From an uncultured Lachnospiraceae bacterium (GTDB taxonomy: Bacteria; Bacillota; Clostridia; Lachnospirales; Lachnospiraceae), in assembly GCA_900539175.1 (NCBI GenBank), contig UQAW01000023.1:1-46886 (forward strand): 46,886 nucleotides of DNA, written 5' to 3'. The notes below the pieces were generated by a model, which ran no database searches, was not told the DNA's origin, and saw only the letters and a program-made list of their open reading frames with translations. This document shows positions 25,015 through 33,016 of this stretch, piece by piece (within the stretch, counting starts at the first letter, position 1; each line of letters opens with the position of its first letter). The translations under genes were made by a program, and so were the position numbers.

Positions 25015-25875
25015 ATGACGATAGATAGTTTGAAATGCTTTATCCTTGTTGCCGAAAGCTTGAGTTTTGCAAGGGCTGCTGAAGCTATGTATAAATCACA
25101 ACCCGCTGTAACCAAGCAAATTAACTCATTGGAAGCAGAACTGGGCGTTTCCTTATTTATTCGTTCTACCCGCCATGTGGAGCTGACACCTGCAGGAATG
25201 TCCTTTTATAAGGACGCAAAAGATATTGTTTTGAATTCACAACTGGCGATTGACCGTGCCAAACAGCAAAATGCATGTGAAAGCTCTATAAGTATCGGAT
25301 TGAGCAATTCTACTGCACTTTTCCATTTGTCTCCGATTTTATCTCGACTGAAAAATGAATGTCCAGAAATTCATCCGAACATCCAAGTACTCAGTTATAA
25401 GATCATACGAAATCTTTTTATGGAGAATAAGCTCGATGTACTTTTCTATTATAAGGAAAATATGCCGTTAAAGACGGGAGCTAATTTCAAAGAAATCAGG
25501 CAGGATTCCTTTGTCTGTCTATTGCCGGCCGGACATCCGTTTGAATCGAAAGAAAGTCTTTCCCTTCAAGATTTGAAGGATGAACCCATCGTTGTTTGTA
25601 ATCCCTTGAATGCACCGTTGTCTACAGCATCCTTCCAGCAGCAATTGTTAGATCATCATTCTCCACATAATGTGCTTTATTGTGATAGTGTAGAGGTTGC
25701 ACATTGCATGGTTGCATCCGGGTTAGGTATTACCATTCTGCCCAGTATGCTTTGCTTAAAATCTTCTGATTTTTCAACAGTTCCAATTGAAGATAAAACG
25801 CATATATCCTTTGGTGCTTTTTATCATAACCAGAGAGGAAATGCTCTGCTTAAAAAGCTATTAAAACTGCTTTAA
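25015..25875 (+). CDS. LysR-family regulator
   Basis: 286 aa regulator with an N-terminal winged helix (AARAAEAMYKSQPAVTKQIN-like region within residues 15-40) and a periplasmic-binding-like effector domain. A GAGGAGGGG site precedes the ATG. Divergence from the MATE/kinase pair with a palindrome between suggests that it controls them and itself. The 213 bases after it (25876-26088) show nothing I can assign. Confidence 0.88.
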   Translation: MTIDSLKCFILVAESLSFARAAEAMYKSQPAVTKQINSLEAELGVSLFIRSTRHVELTPAGMSFYKDAKDIVLNSQLAIDRAKQQNACESSISIGLSNSTALFHLSPILSRLKNECPEIHPNIQVLSYKIIRNLFMENKLDVLFYYKENMPLKTGANFKEIRQDSFVCLLPAGHPFESKESLSLQDLKDEPIVVCNPLNAPLSTASFQQQLLDHHSPHNVLYCDSVEVAHCMVASGLGITILPSMLCLKSSDFSTVPIEDKTHISFGAFYHNQRGNALLKKLLKLL

Positions 25876-26088
25876 AATCCATAATTTCATGGAAAACCAA
25901 TTCGTCGATGGACGTGCACCTTGATGTCCTTAATCAATATATACTTATTACATATTATACTCATCTTCTTACATTAACATCTATATTTTTTCTTCTTGCT
26001 TCAATTACATCACAAAGGACAGCATTACGGCCACTGTTATCGCACTGATTCTGCCATAATAAAATCGAACAGTATTTCTTTATAAATC

Positions 26089-26853
26089 TCATCCTCCATT
26101 TTCTTCTGGATTTTTATCTTTGTCCTTTTCCCTATGTAATTCATCCATATATCCAGCGGTTAGGATACCTGCCGGCAATGCAACAATCGCAATCCCAAAA
26201 ACTGCCGAAAACATGGTTATGATTTTTCCTGCTTGAGAAACAGCGTAAATATCTCCGTATCCAACCGTTGTCAACGAAACCGTCGCCCAATAGATTGCAT
26301 CAAAAAATGTTGGGAAAGTATACGGTTCCACATTAAACACAATAAGCGCAGAGACCAGAATATATCCTACCGCAAGCCCTCCGACAACTAAAAGCGATTC
26401 TTTTTGTTTTTTAAACACATTCAGAATCATTGTGATGCTCTTAGAATATCTCACGACCTTAAATATCCGAAACACACGAAATGTCCTGAACAGCCGAAAT
26501 ATTTTCAGAACCCTGAATCCACCGTTAAACACTGTCACGGACGGAAGAATCGATAACAGATCAATAATAGCCATAGGAGTAAACGGGTATATCACAAACG
26601 ATGATGTTGCCTTTTTCAATTTCATATCAGCTGTAGCCAGTCGCAATGCATAGTCCACAATGAAAATTCCTGCTGCAATTCTGTCAATCCAGACGGCATA
26701 TGCCGGTTCCCCTCTTATTATGAGCCCTTTTATTGTGAGCGGAATCAAACTAATAGCTATAACTCCCATCATGAAGAAATCATATATCTTGCTTAAAAGA
26801 TCATCTTCTTCGGCAACCTCTATAATCTGGTAGATTCTTCGTCTTACATTCAT
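26089..26853 (-). CDS. Voltage-gated-type potassium channel
   Basis: 254 aa six-segment ion channel. The S4 voltage-sensor-like helix has regularly spaced arginines and lysines (FRVLKIFRLFRTFRVFRIFK, 113-132), and the pore carries the potassium filter TVGYGD (196-201). The C-terminus is a short charged tail with no RCK domain. Start chosen at ATG 26853, where GAGGAG stands seven bases upstream; a GTG seven codons earlier lacks a site. Confidence 0.9.
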   Translation of the reverse strand: MNVRRRIYQIIEVAEEDDLLSKIYDFFMMGVIAISLIPLTIKGLIIRGEPAYAVWIDRIAAGIFIVDYALRLATADMKLKKATSSFVIYPFTPMAIIDLLSILPSVTVFNGGFRVLKIFRLFRTFRVFRIFKVVRYSKSITMILNVFKKQKESLLVVGGLAVGYILVSALIVFNVEPYTFPTFFDAIYWATVSLTTVGYGDIYAVSQAGKIITMFSAVFGIAIVALPAGILTAGYMDELHREKDKDKNPEENGG

Positions 26854-26910
26854 TACTGCGCTCCTCTCTAACACATTTTCACTAAGGGGGTTCCCATGTC
26901 TCCACTATTA

Positions 26911-26947
26911 TTATAAGAGTTGCCCGACAAACGGGCAGCTCTTATAA
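26911..26947. other. Hairpin-forming inverted repeat
   Basis: TTATAAGAGTTGCCCG (26911-26926) pairs with CGGGCAGCTCTTATAA (26932-26947) with one mismatch and a 5-base loop. There is no clear T-run. It could be a terminator of a lost gene, a 5' leader hairpin of the channel gene, or the edge of the IS66 relic. Confidence 0.55.
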
Positions 26948-26989
26948 AGAAAAATCACGAATCGTTTGACTTACATCTGATGTATCAAC

Positions 26990-27460
26990 AACCATTGTAT
27001 TTGTATTTATTGTCATCTCGACCACCTCCTAATTTGTTGTTAAAAGGCATAACAAATGCCCAGATGAGTCCGAGTGAAGGTTTTATCTGCAAACTTTATA
27101 AAAAAGCTTCGGAAGGACTAAAGCAATTCAAGTCAGAGCTGCGAAAAAATATGATATGCCGCACGCTTTTATATTGGGATGATACCGTAATAATGATTCA
27201 GACGAAAAGAGTCTGCATGCGTTTTTATGGTGATGAATTTGATTTGAAGGTCAAACAGTTTTTGAAAAAAGGAGAAAGAGAAAATAAAGCATCCGCAGAT
27301 ACATATTCCGCTCCGTTTGAAAAAACGGTTATAAAGAGGATTTATGAATATATGGACAATCTATTATGGAAAGAGAATCGTTATGCCGGTTCCCTTTCCA
27401 ACGTCAATTTCGCATTATGAAGCAGCGCTCCGTGTTTCAAAGCTGTATTTCACTGCCGAT
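26990..27460 (+). pseudogene. Relic of an IS66-type transposase
   Basis: The frame ending at 27420 has fragments that match the IS66 TnpC catalytic part: SPSEGFICKLYKKASEGL, LYWDDTVIMIQTKRVCMRFYGDE, then directly the far C-terminal-like VIKRIYEYMDNLLW, so the middle has been lost. The closing VPF...EAALRVSK piece continues in another frame (to about 27460), showing a frameshift. N-terminal zinc-finger and leucine-rich parts are missing. No ends found. Not functional. Confidence 0.6.
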
Positions 27461-27617
27461 GATTGCTTTTTTGATAAGAACAGATTTCCCGCAATAGCTC
27501 CGGTTTTTCCGTATGGGTGGGAACAATAATTTCGAGGAAAAATCCTTACTCTTGTAGAACACCTTGCGAATTACAAGGCCTCAGTCTGTCTTTTTATCCA
27601 TAACTTCAATGTCCCTG

Positions 27618-28034
27618 TTACTCTCTATCCTGCTGTTTTTCTTCCACAAGCAGGTATTGTTCTGCGAGTTCTAAAATCTTTGTAGCTGTCTCTATCTGTT
27701 GTGCAGTTATCTCTTTGGAAGCAATATAAAAGGTATCATAATCGCTTGCATGGCGTATTTCCTCTGCCTTTACAATTTTCCTTCCCAGTTCACGAGGAAA
27801 AATCTCCGGATGTACATAATTTTTGTTAAAGTAGCTGAGCGTATCCTTATGTCGCTTAAAAGCAACACCCTCTTTAGCAAGCACCGCACAGATAGTATGA
27901 AAGATACTATAATATGCACGATTATTGGCTGCCCGATACTGCCCTGCCTCAAACGTAAGATGAGCCGTATCCAAGTCTTCTCTTGCGACATTCAAACGAT
28001 GACGGACCACATCCATTTTTGTTCCAACATCCAA
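27618..28034 (-). CDS. HEPN-domain protein (HepT-like toxin candidate)
   Basis: 138 aa all-helical HEPN protein. NRAYYSIFH gives the R-x6-H signature with the YYS(I)FH context usual for MNT-associated HEPN proteins. It starts 4 bases after the stop of the nucleotidyltransferase gene. In characterised MntA/HepT pairs the HEPN member is an RNase toxin silenced by AMPylation of a tyrosine by its partner; by family it is the candidate toxin here. Confidence 0.82.
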   Translation of the reverse strand: MDVGTKMDVVRHRLNVAREDLDTAHLTFEAGQYRAANNRAYYSIFHTICAVLAKEGVAFKRHKDTLSYFNKNYVHPEIFPRELGRKIVKAEEIRHASDYDTFYIASKEITAQQIETATKILELAEQYLLVEEKQQDRE

Positions 28035-28038
28035 CGAA

Positions 28039-28380
28039 TCAGGCTACTTCATATAAAACCACCCCTTCTTTCTGTACGTTAGTATAAAACGGATATGCTG
28101 CTGCCCATTGCTTAAAATGCTGAAGGTTTTTCACAACCGGCATCATCCAGATATCATAGTTTACATTATACTCATATCCCAGTTCTGACAATGCATCGGA
28201 ATAAGTATCCATTTCTTTCGGTGTCAAATCCACCAACAACATGATATCAACATCGGAATCAGATGTATAATCACCTCTTGCATAGGAACCATATAAAATG
28301 ACGCTCTTGAGATGTGCGCCGTAAATCTTTTGTACTTCTGATAAATACTGAGTAAGTAGTGTTTGAATTGTTTGTGGCAT
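28039..28380 (-). CDS. Minimal nucleotidyltransferase (MntA-like antitoxin candidate)
   Basis: 113 aa MNT-domain protein. GSYARGDYTSDSDVD (GS-x10-DxD) is the full metal- and nucleotide-binding motif, with the third acidic position in NYDIWMMP. Likely AMPylating antitoxin of the downstream HEPN gene. ATG at 28380 with AGGAGG nine bases upstream, and a good promoter just before it, so the pair forms its own transcript. Confidence 0.85.
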   Translation of the reverse strand: MPQTIQTLLTQYLSEVQKIYGAHLKSVILYGSYARGDYTSDSDVDIMLLVDLTPKEMDTYSDALSELGYEYNVNYDIWMMPVVKNLQHFKQWAAAYPFYTNVQKEGVVLYEVA

Positions 28381-28404
28381 ACAATCGTTCCTCCTGATAG
28401 CTTA

Positions 28405-28433
28405 AGTATAATCCAAATCATAAAAATACGCAA
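28405..28433 (-). promoter_or_regulatory. Promoter of the MNT-HEPN pair
   Basis: TTGCGT (28428-28433), 17 bases, TATACT (28405-28410) on the minus strand, 24 bases before the start codon. Confidence 0.6.
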
Positions 28434-28484
28434 CCAGTGTACGTCTGTCGGAACTCATTTGACCTCATTTCAATCACTATTTTA

Positions 28485-28566
28485 TTATTCCATCAATTCT
28501 CCATCTACATACATTTGGAACTTTTCTGGATCATGGACAATATCATAGTGTACTGGCTGATTTATA
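28485..28566 (-). pseudogene. Possible C-terminal remnant of a lost gene
   Basis: A minus-strand frame ending at TAA 28485-28487 reads QPVHYDIVHDPEKFQMYVDG plus ELME, which has the look of real protein, but it is closed by a stop 5' and sits next to the IS630 relic. Probably the tail of a gene removed by that insertion. No family recognised. Confidence 0.25.
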
Positions 28567-28625
28567 TTTAATCAAATTATTGTTCCATATAATGCCATTC
28601 CGTGTTATACTAAAAAGAAACGGAG

Positions 28626-29594
28626 ATGGAAACTATGGCAAGACCTAAAACATACATTATTAAGCTCAGTGATGATGAAAGGGCTACACTCCAAAAGACA
28701 ATTCGTAACAAGAAGACCTGTAAAACTATTTTGAAACGTTGCCAGATCTTGCTTGAGCTGGACGAAGAACAGGGAACAGGGCTTACCCATGCTCAACTTG
28801 CCCGCAGCTATGCAGTTTGTCCTGCTACCATAACAAATATCATCCAGTCTTATGTTAAGAATGGCATAACGGATATCATCCGCTATAATATCAGCCCCAA
28901 TTCCAGTGCTGCACTACGCAAAGTAGACGGGCGTGCCGAAGCACGTATCATCCAGATGGCCTGCTCCCCTGCCCCGGAGGGACACTCACGGTGGACACTC
29001 CGGCTTTTAGAAGAAAAAGCCCGTATTGAGCTTGATGTTCCGGTAGGGCGGGAAACCATTCGCCAGACATTAAAAAAAATGAACTTCGACCTCACAAAAA
29101 TGCCTACTGGTGCATCCCCCCAAAAGAAAACGCTGAATTCGTAGCCCGTATGGAGAATATCCTGGACATTTACGAACTGCCGTATAACCCGGCAGTTCCA
29201 GTGGTATGCATGGATGAAAAGCCATACCAGCTGCTTGTGGAAACCAGAGAGCCGCTAGGCGGCGTACGCCATGTAAATGTCCGCAAACATCGTACTGCGC
29301 TCGACTGGGCTGAGGAGATCAGGTACCTGGTGGATGTCAGCTACCCGGATCGTGATAAGATCATACTTGTCATGGACAACTTGAATACTCATGCCCTTTC
29401 CTCTCTCTATAAAGCATTTCCAGCCCCGGAAGCCCGCAGAATTGCCAAAAAGTTGGAACTTCATTATACTCCAAGCATGGGAGAGCGACCGCAATAAACA
29501 TGCTACTTGTATCCGGTGGCAGTTCACCATCGATAATGCCAGGACTAAGCTGGTATCGCTCTATCCTAAATTCGGGATGGCAGATGAACCTTGA
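28626..29594 (+). pseudogene. Decayed IS630-family transposase
   Basis: The first frame (ATG 28626 or better 28635, to 29144) is an intact helix-turn-helix part (LARSYAVCPATITNIIQSYV). The DDE part continues in the -1 frame: RPHKNAYWCIPPKENAEF, VVCMDEKPYQLL, then EPLGGVRHVNVRKHRTALDW and IILVMDNLNTH. Compared with the usual family order the piece between DEKP..QLL and EPLGG is missing, and after LELHYTP there is a second deletion and frame change, with the closing WQFTIDNARTKLVSLYPKF following in another frame. The element cannot make a full transposase. It separates AbiH from its C-terminus. Confidence 0.85.
29072..29079 (+). other. A8 run at the frame change of the IS630 gene
   Basis: TTA-AAA-AAA-ATG in the first frame becomes AAT-GAA after a -1 slip. 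An A-run at exactly this junction fits programmed -1 frameshifting, known in several IS families, but a simple indel would look the same. Confidence 0.4.
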
Positions 29595-29614
29595 TTTAAC
29601 TAAATATATTCGGG

Positions 29615-29941
29615 TCAGTATGCTAGCCCTCCGTCTAAATCCATCACTTCCAATACAGACTGTGATTTCTCCTCCATTTCAACTTCATTCGCATGAGATA
29701 GTTCAAACTCAAATGACCTCCACAAATACTTATATAATGCATCATCCCTCCATTTTTGCCGTTGCTTATTTTTTCCGTTTCTATTATCTTTTCTTTCAAA
29801 AGGAGCAAAATCATACATCCTTTCCATTTGAAACAAAAAATCTTCCTCATACTTTTCAAGGTATTCTCTAAAATTCCAATAAGAAGTCTTTAATCCATGT
29901 TCTTTATCAAATCCATTTCCAATAATATATAATTCTGGCAT
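29615..29941 (-). pseudogene. AbiH-like phage abortive-infection protein, truncated
   Basis: The N-terminus MPELYIIGNGFDKEHGLKTS is the AbiH signature (IGNGFD..HGL), but only 108 residues remain of a family usually about three times that size. The frame runs out at 29615, 20 bases after the end of the IS630 transposase frame, so the element has cut it. Start chosen at ATG 29941 with GAAGG ten bases upstream. It follows the HEPN-like gene by 20 bases; third gene of the antitoxin-Fic-HEPN-AbiH operon. Confidence 0.75.
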
Positions 29942-29961
29942 ATCTAATTTCCCTTCTGAAA

Positions 29962-30866
29962 TCAAATATTTATATAATACTGCCGATATAGGTTACATCC
30001 CTTTTCCATACCATATTGCCCCTCTATTACATATTCCTCTGCCTCATCATGATAGGTCAATATATTATATTCAAGCATCATCTCAACATAAATCCATAAA
30101 TCATCAAACATATTTCCCTGATACTCATTAAGTACACAGGCAATGCCATCGGCAATGTCAAATGCTGAATTGCCACTCGCAGGAAAAATCTCGACCTCTA
30201 ACTGTTTTTTGAGATTACTCACAAACTCCATATTTTTTACAGTGTTCCTATATGTAAAATCAAACAGTTGCTGTCTGTCAAATTGTAGCTTTGCGTATTC
30301 CCATCTATCAAATCTTCCCCAAAAGGGCAATAGAGAATAAAAATGTAGAATATCATAAAATACAATCATAAAATTATAAAGCTGTTGAAATTCTTTTTCT
30401 AAAAGGAATGTGTTCTTATCAATAAAAAAATGCATCTCACCATTTCTCAACTTATTTAGTAGTGATAAGGAACTTTTTATAGATAGTTCACCATTTTTGA
30501 CATAGTATTCTGAAAATAACTCATTTGTTATATCAATCATTTTATTAAATTCTATGGAAAAAACTTCCTCATAGTCTGCTCATCTAAACTGCTAAAATAA
30601 ACATTTAAATCCTTGGAATTGTAAAAATCTCTTGCTGGCTGTCCATCTGGGCTACATCCATTTTTCAATTGTATTACCCGATAATCTGTATTATTTAACA
30701 TTAACTGTTTTATAAATAATTCCACGGAATTGTGAAGCACAGATACAAAGTGTTTACGATATTCCAGAGTTGCCTTTCCCTCTAAAATATAATCACAATA
30801 TCTAATAGCCATTGCCCATGCTTCGATCGCATTATTCTGTAAGATTTGATTTTTTATATAAGTCAT
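29962..30866 (-). pseudogene. HEPN-like protein, frameshifted
   Basis: Two frames (30866-30552 and 30540-29962) make up one protein of about 300 aa. Before its first ATG the second frame reads ADYEEVFSIEFNK, and adding one G at GAGCAG near 30575 would join SSLDE to ADYEEVF without a break, so a single-base loss is likely. The N-terminal half is helical (AWAMAIRYCDYILEG, HNSVELFIKQLM), and the second half holds LRNGEMHFF, an R-x4-H motif of RN...H type as in HEPN ribonucleases. The ATG overlaps the Fic stop by 4 bases. No named family recognised. Confidence 0.6.
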
Positions 30867-31645
30867 TTATTTACCTCATTTTGTAATAAATATAATTTAA
30901 CCTCCCGCTCTCCATGCTCATATTGCTCTAAACGATTCCAATAAATAATCTTACGAATTCGTCTTTCTGTCACTCTATACCCCGCTTCTTTTATAATATC
31001 AGAGACTCTTTGTTTCATTTCCTGACCTCTTTCCAAAGCGTCCAAAACTATCTTCTCTAAATACTCCGGCTTTCGTTTATCCCCCAAATCTGAAAACAAA
31101 GCACTTGCCGCAACCAAAGCAGTTCTCATGTATTGTGCATTATCTTTAAACAAATCACTATCTATATAAAATCCTCTACTCTCTATAAACTGGCTGCAAA
31201 ATGTAATAACCGTGCGCGTGTTGCCCTCTCGATACGGATGCACTTTCCAAAGTTCAGCTAAATATTGGGAAAAGATTTTTGCCACTTCTTCAAGCGATGC
31301 CTTCTCCCAAGCATATTGATTCATTTTATTTAAGACAAATGTGGCATCCTTTTCAATATCAAAACAATCAGAATACTCTATTGAGATACCCCCTAATGCC
31401 GGCTCTGGTTTTTCAATATTTATAATTCTAATTTTTCCCGCCCATTCGTAAATATCTTGAAAAATATAATAATGCATATCGCAAAGTGATACAAAATCAA
31501 AACGGCTGACGGATTCTCCTATTACAAGTTCCGCAAGCCGTATACTCGTATATTCTGCCTCCATACACGATAAGATTTCTCTGTCCCGTATATCAGCAAG
31601 ATTCTTCAGAATATCTGTATGTGGATATAAATATGGATCATTCAT
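30863..31645 (-). CDS. Fic-domain protein (toxin candidate) with a variant core motif
   Basis: 260 aa Fic protein. Fic enzymes usually AMPylate target proteins. The core motif is HPYREGNTRTVI (His136, Glu140, Asn142) where the standard form is HxFx(D/E)GNGRxxR: the second glycine is Thr and the final arginine is Ile. The catalytic histidine and the acidic and asparagine residues are kept, so some activity is possible. The flap region is near IINIEKPEPALGGISI. The C-terminal part (about 195-260) looks like a small helical DNA-binding-type domain (VTERRIRKIIYW). Preceded 11 bases upstream by a VbhA-like antitoxin gene and overlapping the HEPN-like gene. Confidence 0.88.
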   Translation of the reverse strand: MNDPYLYPHTDILKNLADIRDREILSCMEAEYTSIRLAELVIGESVSRFDFVSLCDMHYYIFQDIYEWAGKIRIINIEKPEPALGGISIEYSDCFDIEKDATFVLNKMNQYAWEKASLEEVAKIFSQYLAELWKVHPYREGNTRTVITFCSQFIESRGFYIDSDLFKDNAQYMRTALVAASALFSDLGDKRKPEYLEKIVLDALERGQEMKQRVSDIIKEAGYRVTERRIRKIIYWNRLEQYEHGEREVKLYLLQNEVNK

Positions 31646-31656
31646 AATACTTTTCT

Positions 31657-31827
31657 CTATTCTTTCATCTTATATTTTTTGTCTAAAACCTTACGCATAT
31701 CCTCCGTGGTCATCTCTCCACGACTTTCTTTCTCAATTAATTTTTTAAATTCTGGAGATGGTTCTAGTCCATCTACTTTAATCATACCTAACGCATAATC
31801 CCATTTCTTATCTGTACTGACTAGCAT
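31657..31827 (-). CDS. VbhA-like Fic antitoxin (56 aa)
   Basis: A small gene directly before fic: ATG 31827, GGGAG eight bases upstream, stop 31657-31659. The protein has IKVDGLEPSPEF followed by EKESRGEMTTEDMRKVLDK, closely resembling the VbhA pattern (EGLEPDP..., then GEL.T.DVI). In class I Fic antitoxins the inhibitory motif is (S/T)xxxE(G/N); the aligned residues here are M-I-K-V-D-G, so Asp replaces Glu and Met replaces Ser/Thr. It probably binds Fic and blocks its ATP site, with a modified motif matching the modified Fic core. Confidence 0.7.
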   Translation of the reverse strand: MLVSTDKKWDYALGMIKVDGLEPSPEFKKLIEKESRGEMTTEDMRKVLDKKYKMKE

Positions 31828-31910
31828 AAAATCAACTCCCGATTTCTATTTTTATTTATTTTACCACATTCTATATACAATATCCATTATAACTTTTATA
31901 CGCACTGCAT

Positions 31911-31956
31911 AATAAAAACCCCTGCAAATGGCATTCACACACCACTTACAAGGGTT
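31911..31956 (-). terminator. Terminator of rpsB-tsf
   Basis: AACCCCTGCAAATGG (31917-31931) pairs with CCACTTACAAGGGTT (31942-31956); the three non-Watson-Crick positions are all G-U pairs in the minus-strand RNA. It is followed by TTTTTATT. Confidence 0.88.
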
Positions 31957-31994
31957 CTCATTCTCATATCTATTCGTCGGTTTTCGACAAATTT

Positions 31995-32933
31995 CTACGC
32001 ATTCATCTGTTTTGCAACCTCTGCTGCAAAATCTTCTTCTTTCTTTTCAATACCTTCGCCGGTTTCGTAACGTACAAAACCTTTGATTGTAATCTTAGCA
32101 CCGTTAGCCTTAGCAACTTCTTCAACGTATTTTCCAACGGCCTGTTTTCCATCTTCTGCCTTTACATATACCTGATCCAACAGACAGATTTCTTTCATTT
32201 CTTTGTTGATACGTCCGTTAATCATGCCTTCGATTACTTTCGCAGGCTTAGAAGCTTCTTTCGGATCGTTCTGAATCTGAGCCATCAGAATCTCTTTTTC
32301 ATGAGCAATGAACTCTTCGCTTATTTCGCTTCTGTTTGTATATTTCGGGTTCAAAGCAGCTACCTGCATAGCAACGTTCTTAGCCATCTCTTTGACTGCA
32401 TCGTTAACAACATCTGTCTCAACATCAACCAGAACACCGATTTTTCCGCCCATATGAGTATAGGAAGCTACGAATCCGTTTACTTCTTCTACCTGCTGGA
32501 AACGACGAATCTTCATGTTTTCGCCGATTACTGCAATCTGTCCTGCCAGTGCTTCATTCACGGTTTTTGTTGTATCGAACTTCCAGGACTCAGCCAGGAA
32601 AGCATCGATATCAGCTGCAGATGTCTCCAGAGCCTGCTCAGCAACCTGTGCAACATATCCCTGGAATTTTTCATTCTTAGCAACGAAATCTGTCTCAGCA
32701 TTAACCTCAACAGCAACTGCTTTCTTACCATCTTCTGCAACTTTCAGCATAACAATACCTTCTGCTGCAATTCTTCCTGCCTTTTTCTGCGCGGTAGCAA
32801 GTCCTTTTTCTCTCAGGAACTCTACTGCTTTATCCATATCACCTTCTGTAGCTGCAAGAGCCTTCTTGCAGTCCATCATACCAGCGCCGGTCATTTCTCT
32901 TAACTCTTTTACCATTCCTGCTGTAATAGCCAT
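31995..32933 (-). CDS. tsf: Translation elongation factor Ts
   Basis: Nucleotide exchange factor for EF-Tu. The N-terminal UBA-type domain (VKELREMTGAGMMDCKKAL, residues 9-27) and the core contact motif NAETDFVAKNEKF are standard. 312 aa fits the longer Firmicute form. Follows rpsB by 83 bases that contain a 13-bp hairpin. Ends the core segment; the accessory region begins beyond its terminator. Confidence 0.97.
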   Translation of the reverse strand: MAITAGMVKELREMTGAGMMDCKKALAATEGDMDKAVEFLREKGLATAQKKAGRIAAEGIVMLKVAEDGKKAVAVEVNAETDFVAKNEKFQGYVAQVAEQALETSAADIDAFLAESWKFDTTKTVNEALAGQIAVIGENMKIRRFQQVEEVNGFVASYTHMGGKIGVLVDVETDVVNDAVKEMAKNVAMQVAALNPKYTNRSEISEEFIAHEKEILMAQIQNDPKEASKPAKVIEGMINGRINKEMKEICLLDQVYVKAEDGKQAVGKYVEEVAKANGAKITIKGFVRYETGEGIEKKEEDFAAEVAKQMNA

Positions 32934-32964
32934 TGTTCTATTCCTCCGTGTTGGATATTTTTAA

Positions 32965-33002
32965 ATTTATGACATTCGCCAGATATTGGGAATGTCATAA
33001 AT
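32965..33002 (-). promoter_or_regulatory. Intercistronic hairpin between rpsB and tsf
   Basis: ATTTATGACATTC (32965-32977) and GAATGTCATAAAT (32990-33002) pair perfectly. With only a weak T-rich stretch after it (TTTAAAAATA), it may attenuate or process the message between S2 and EF-Ts. Confidence 0.6.
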
Positions 33003-33016
33003 GTATGAGATACAAA

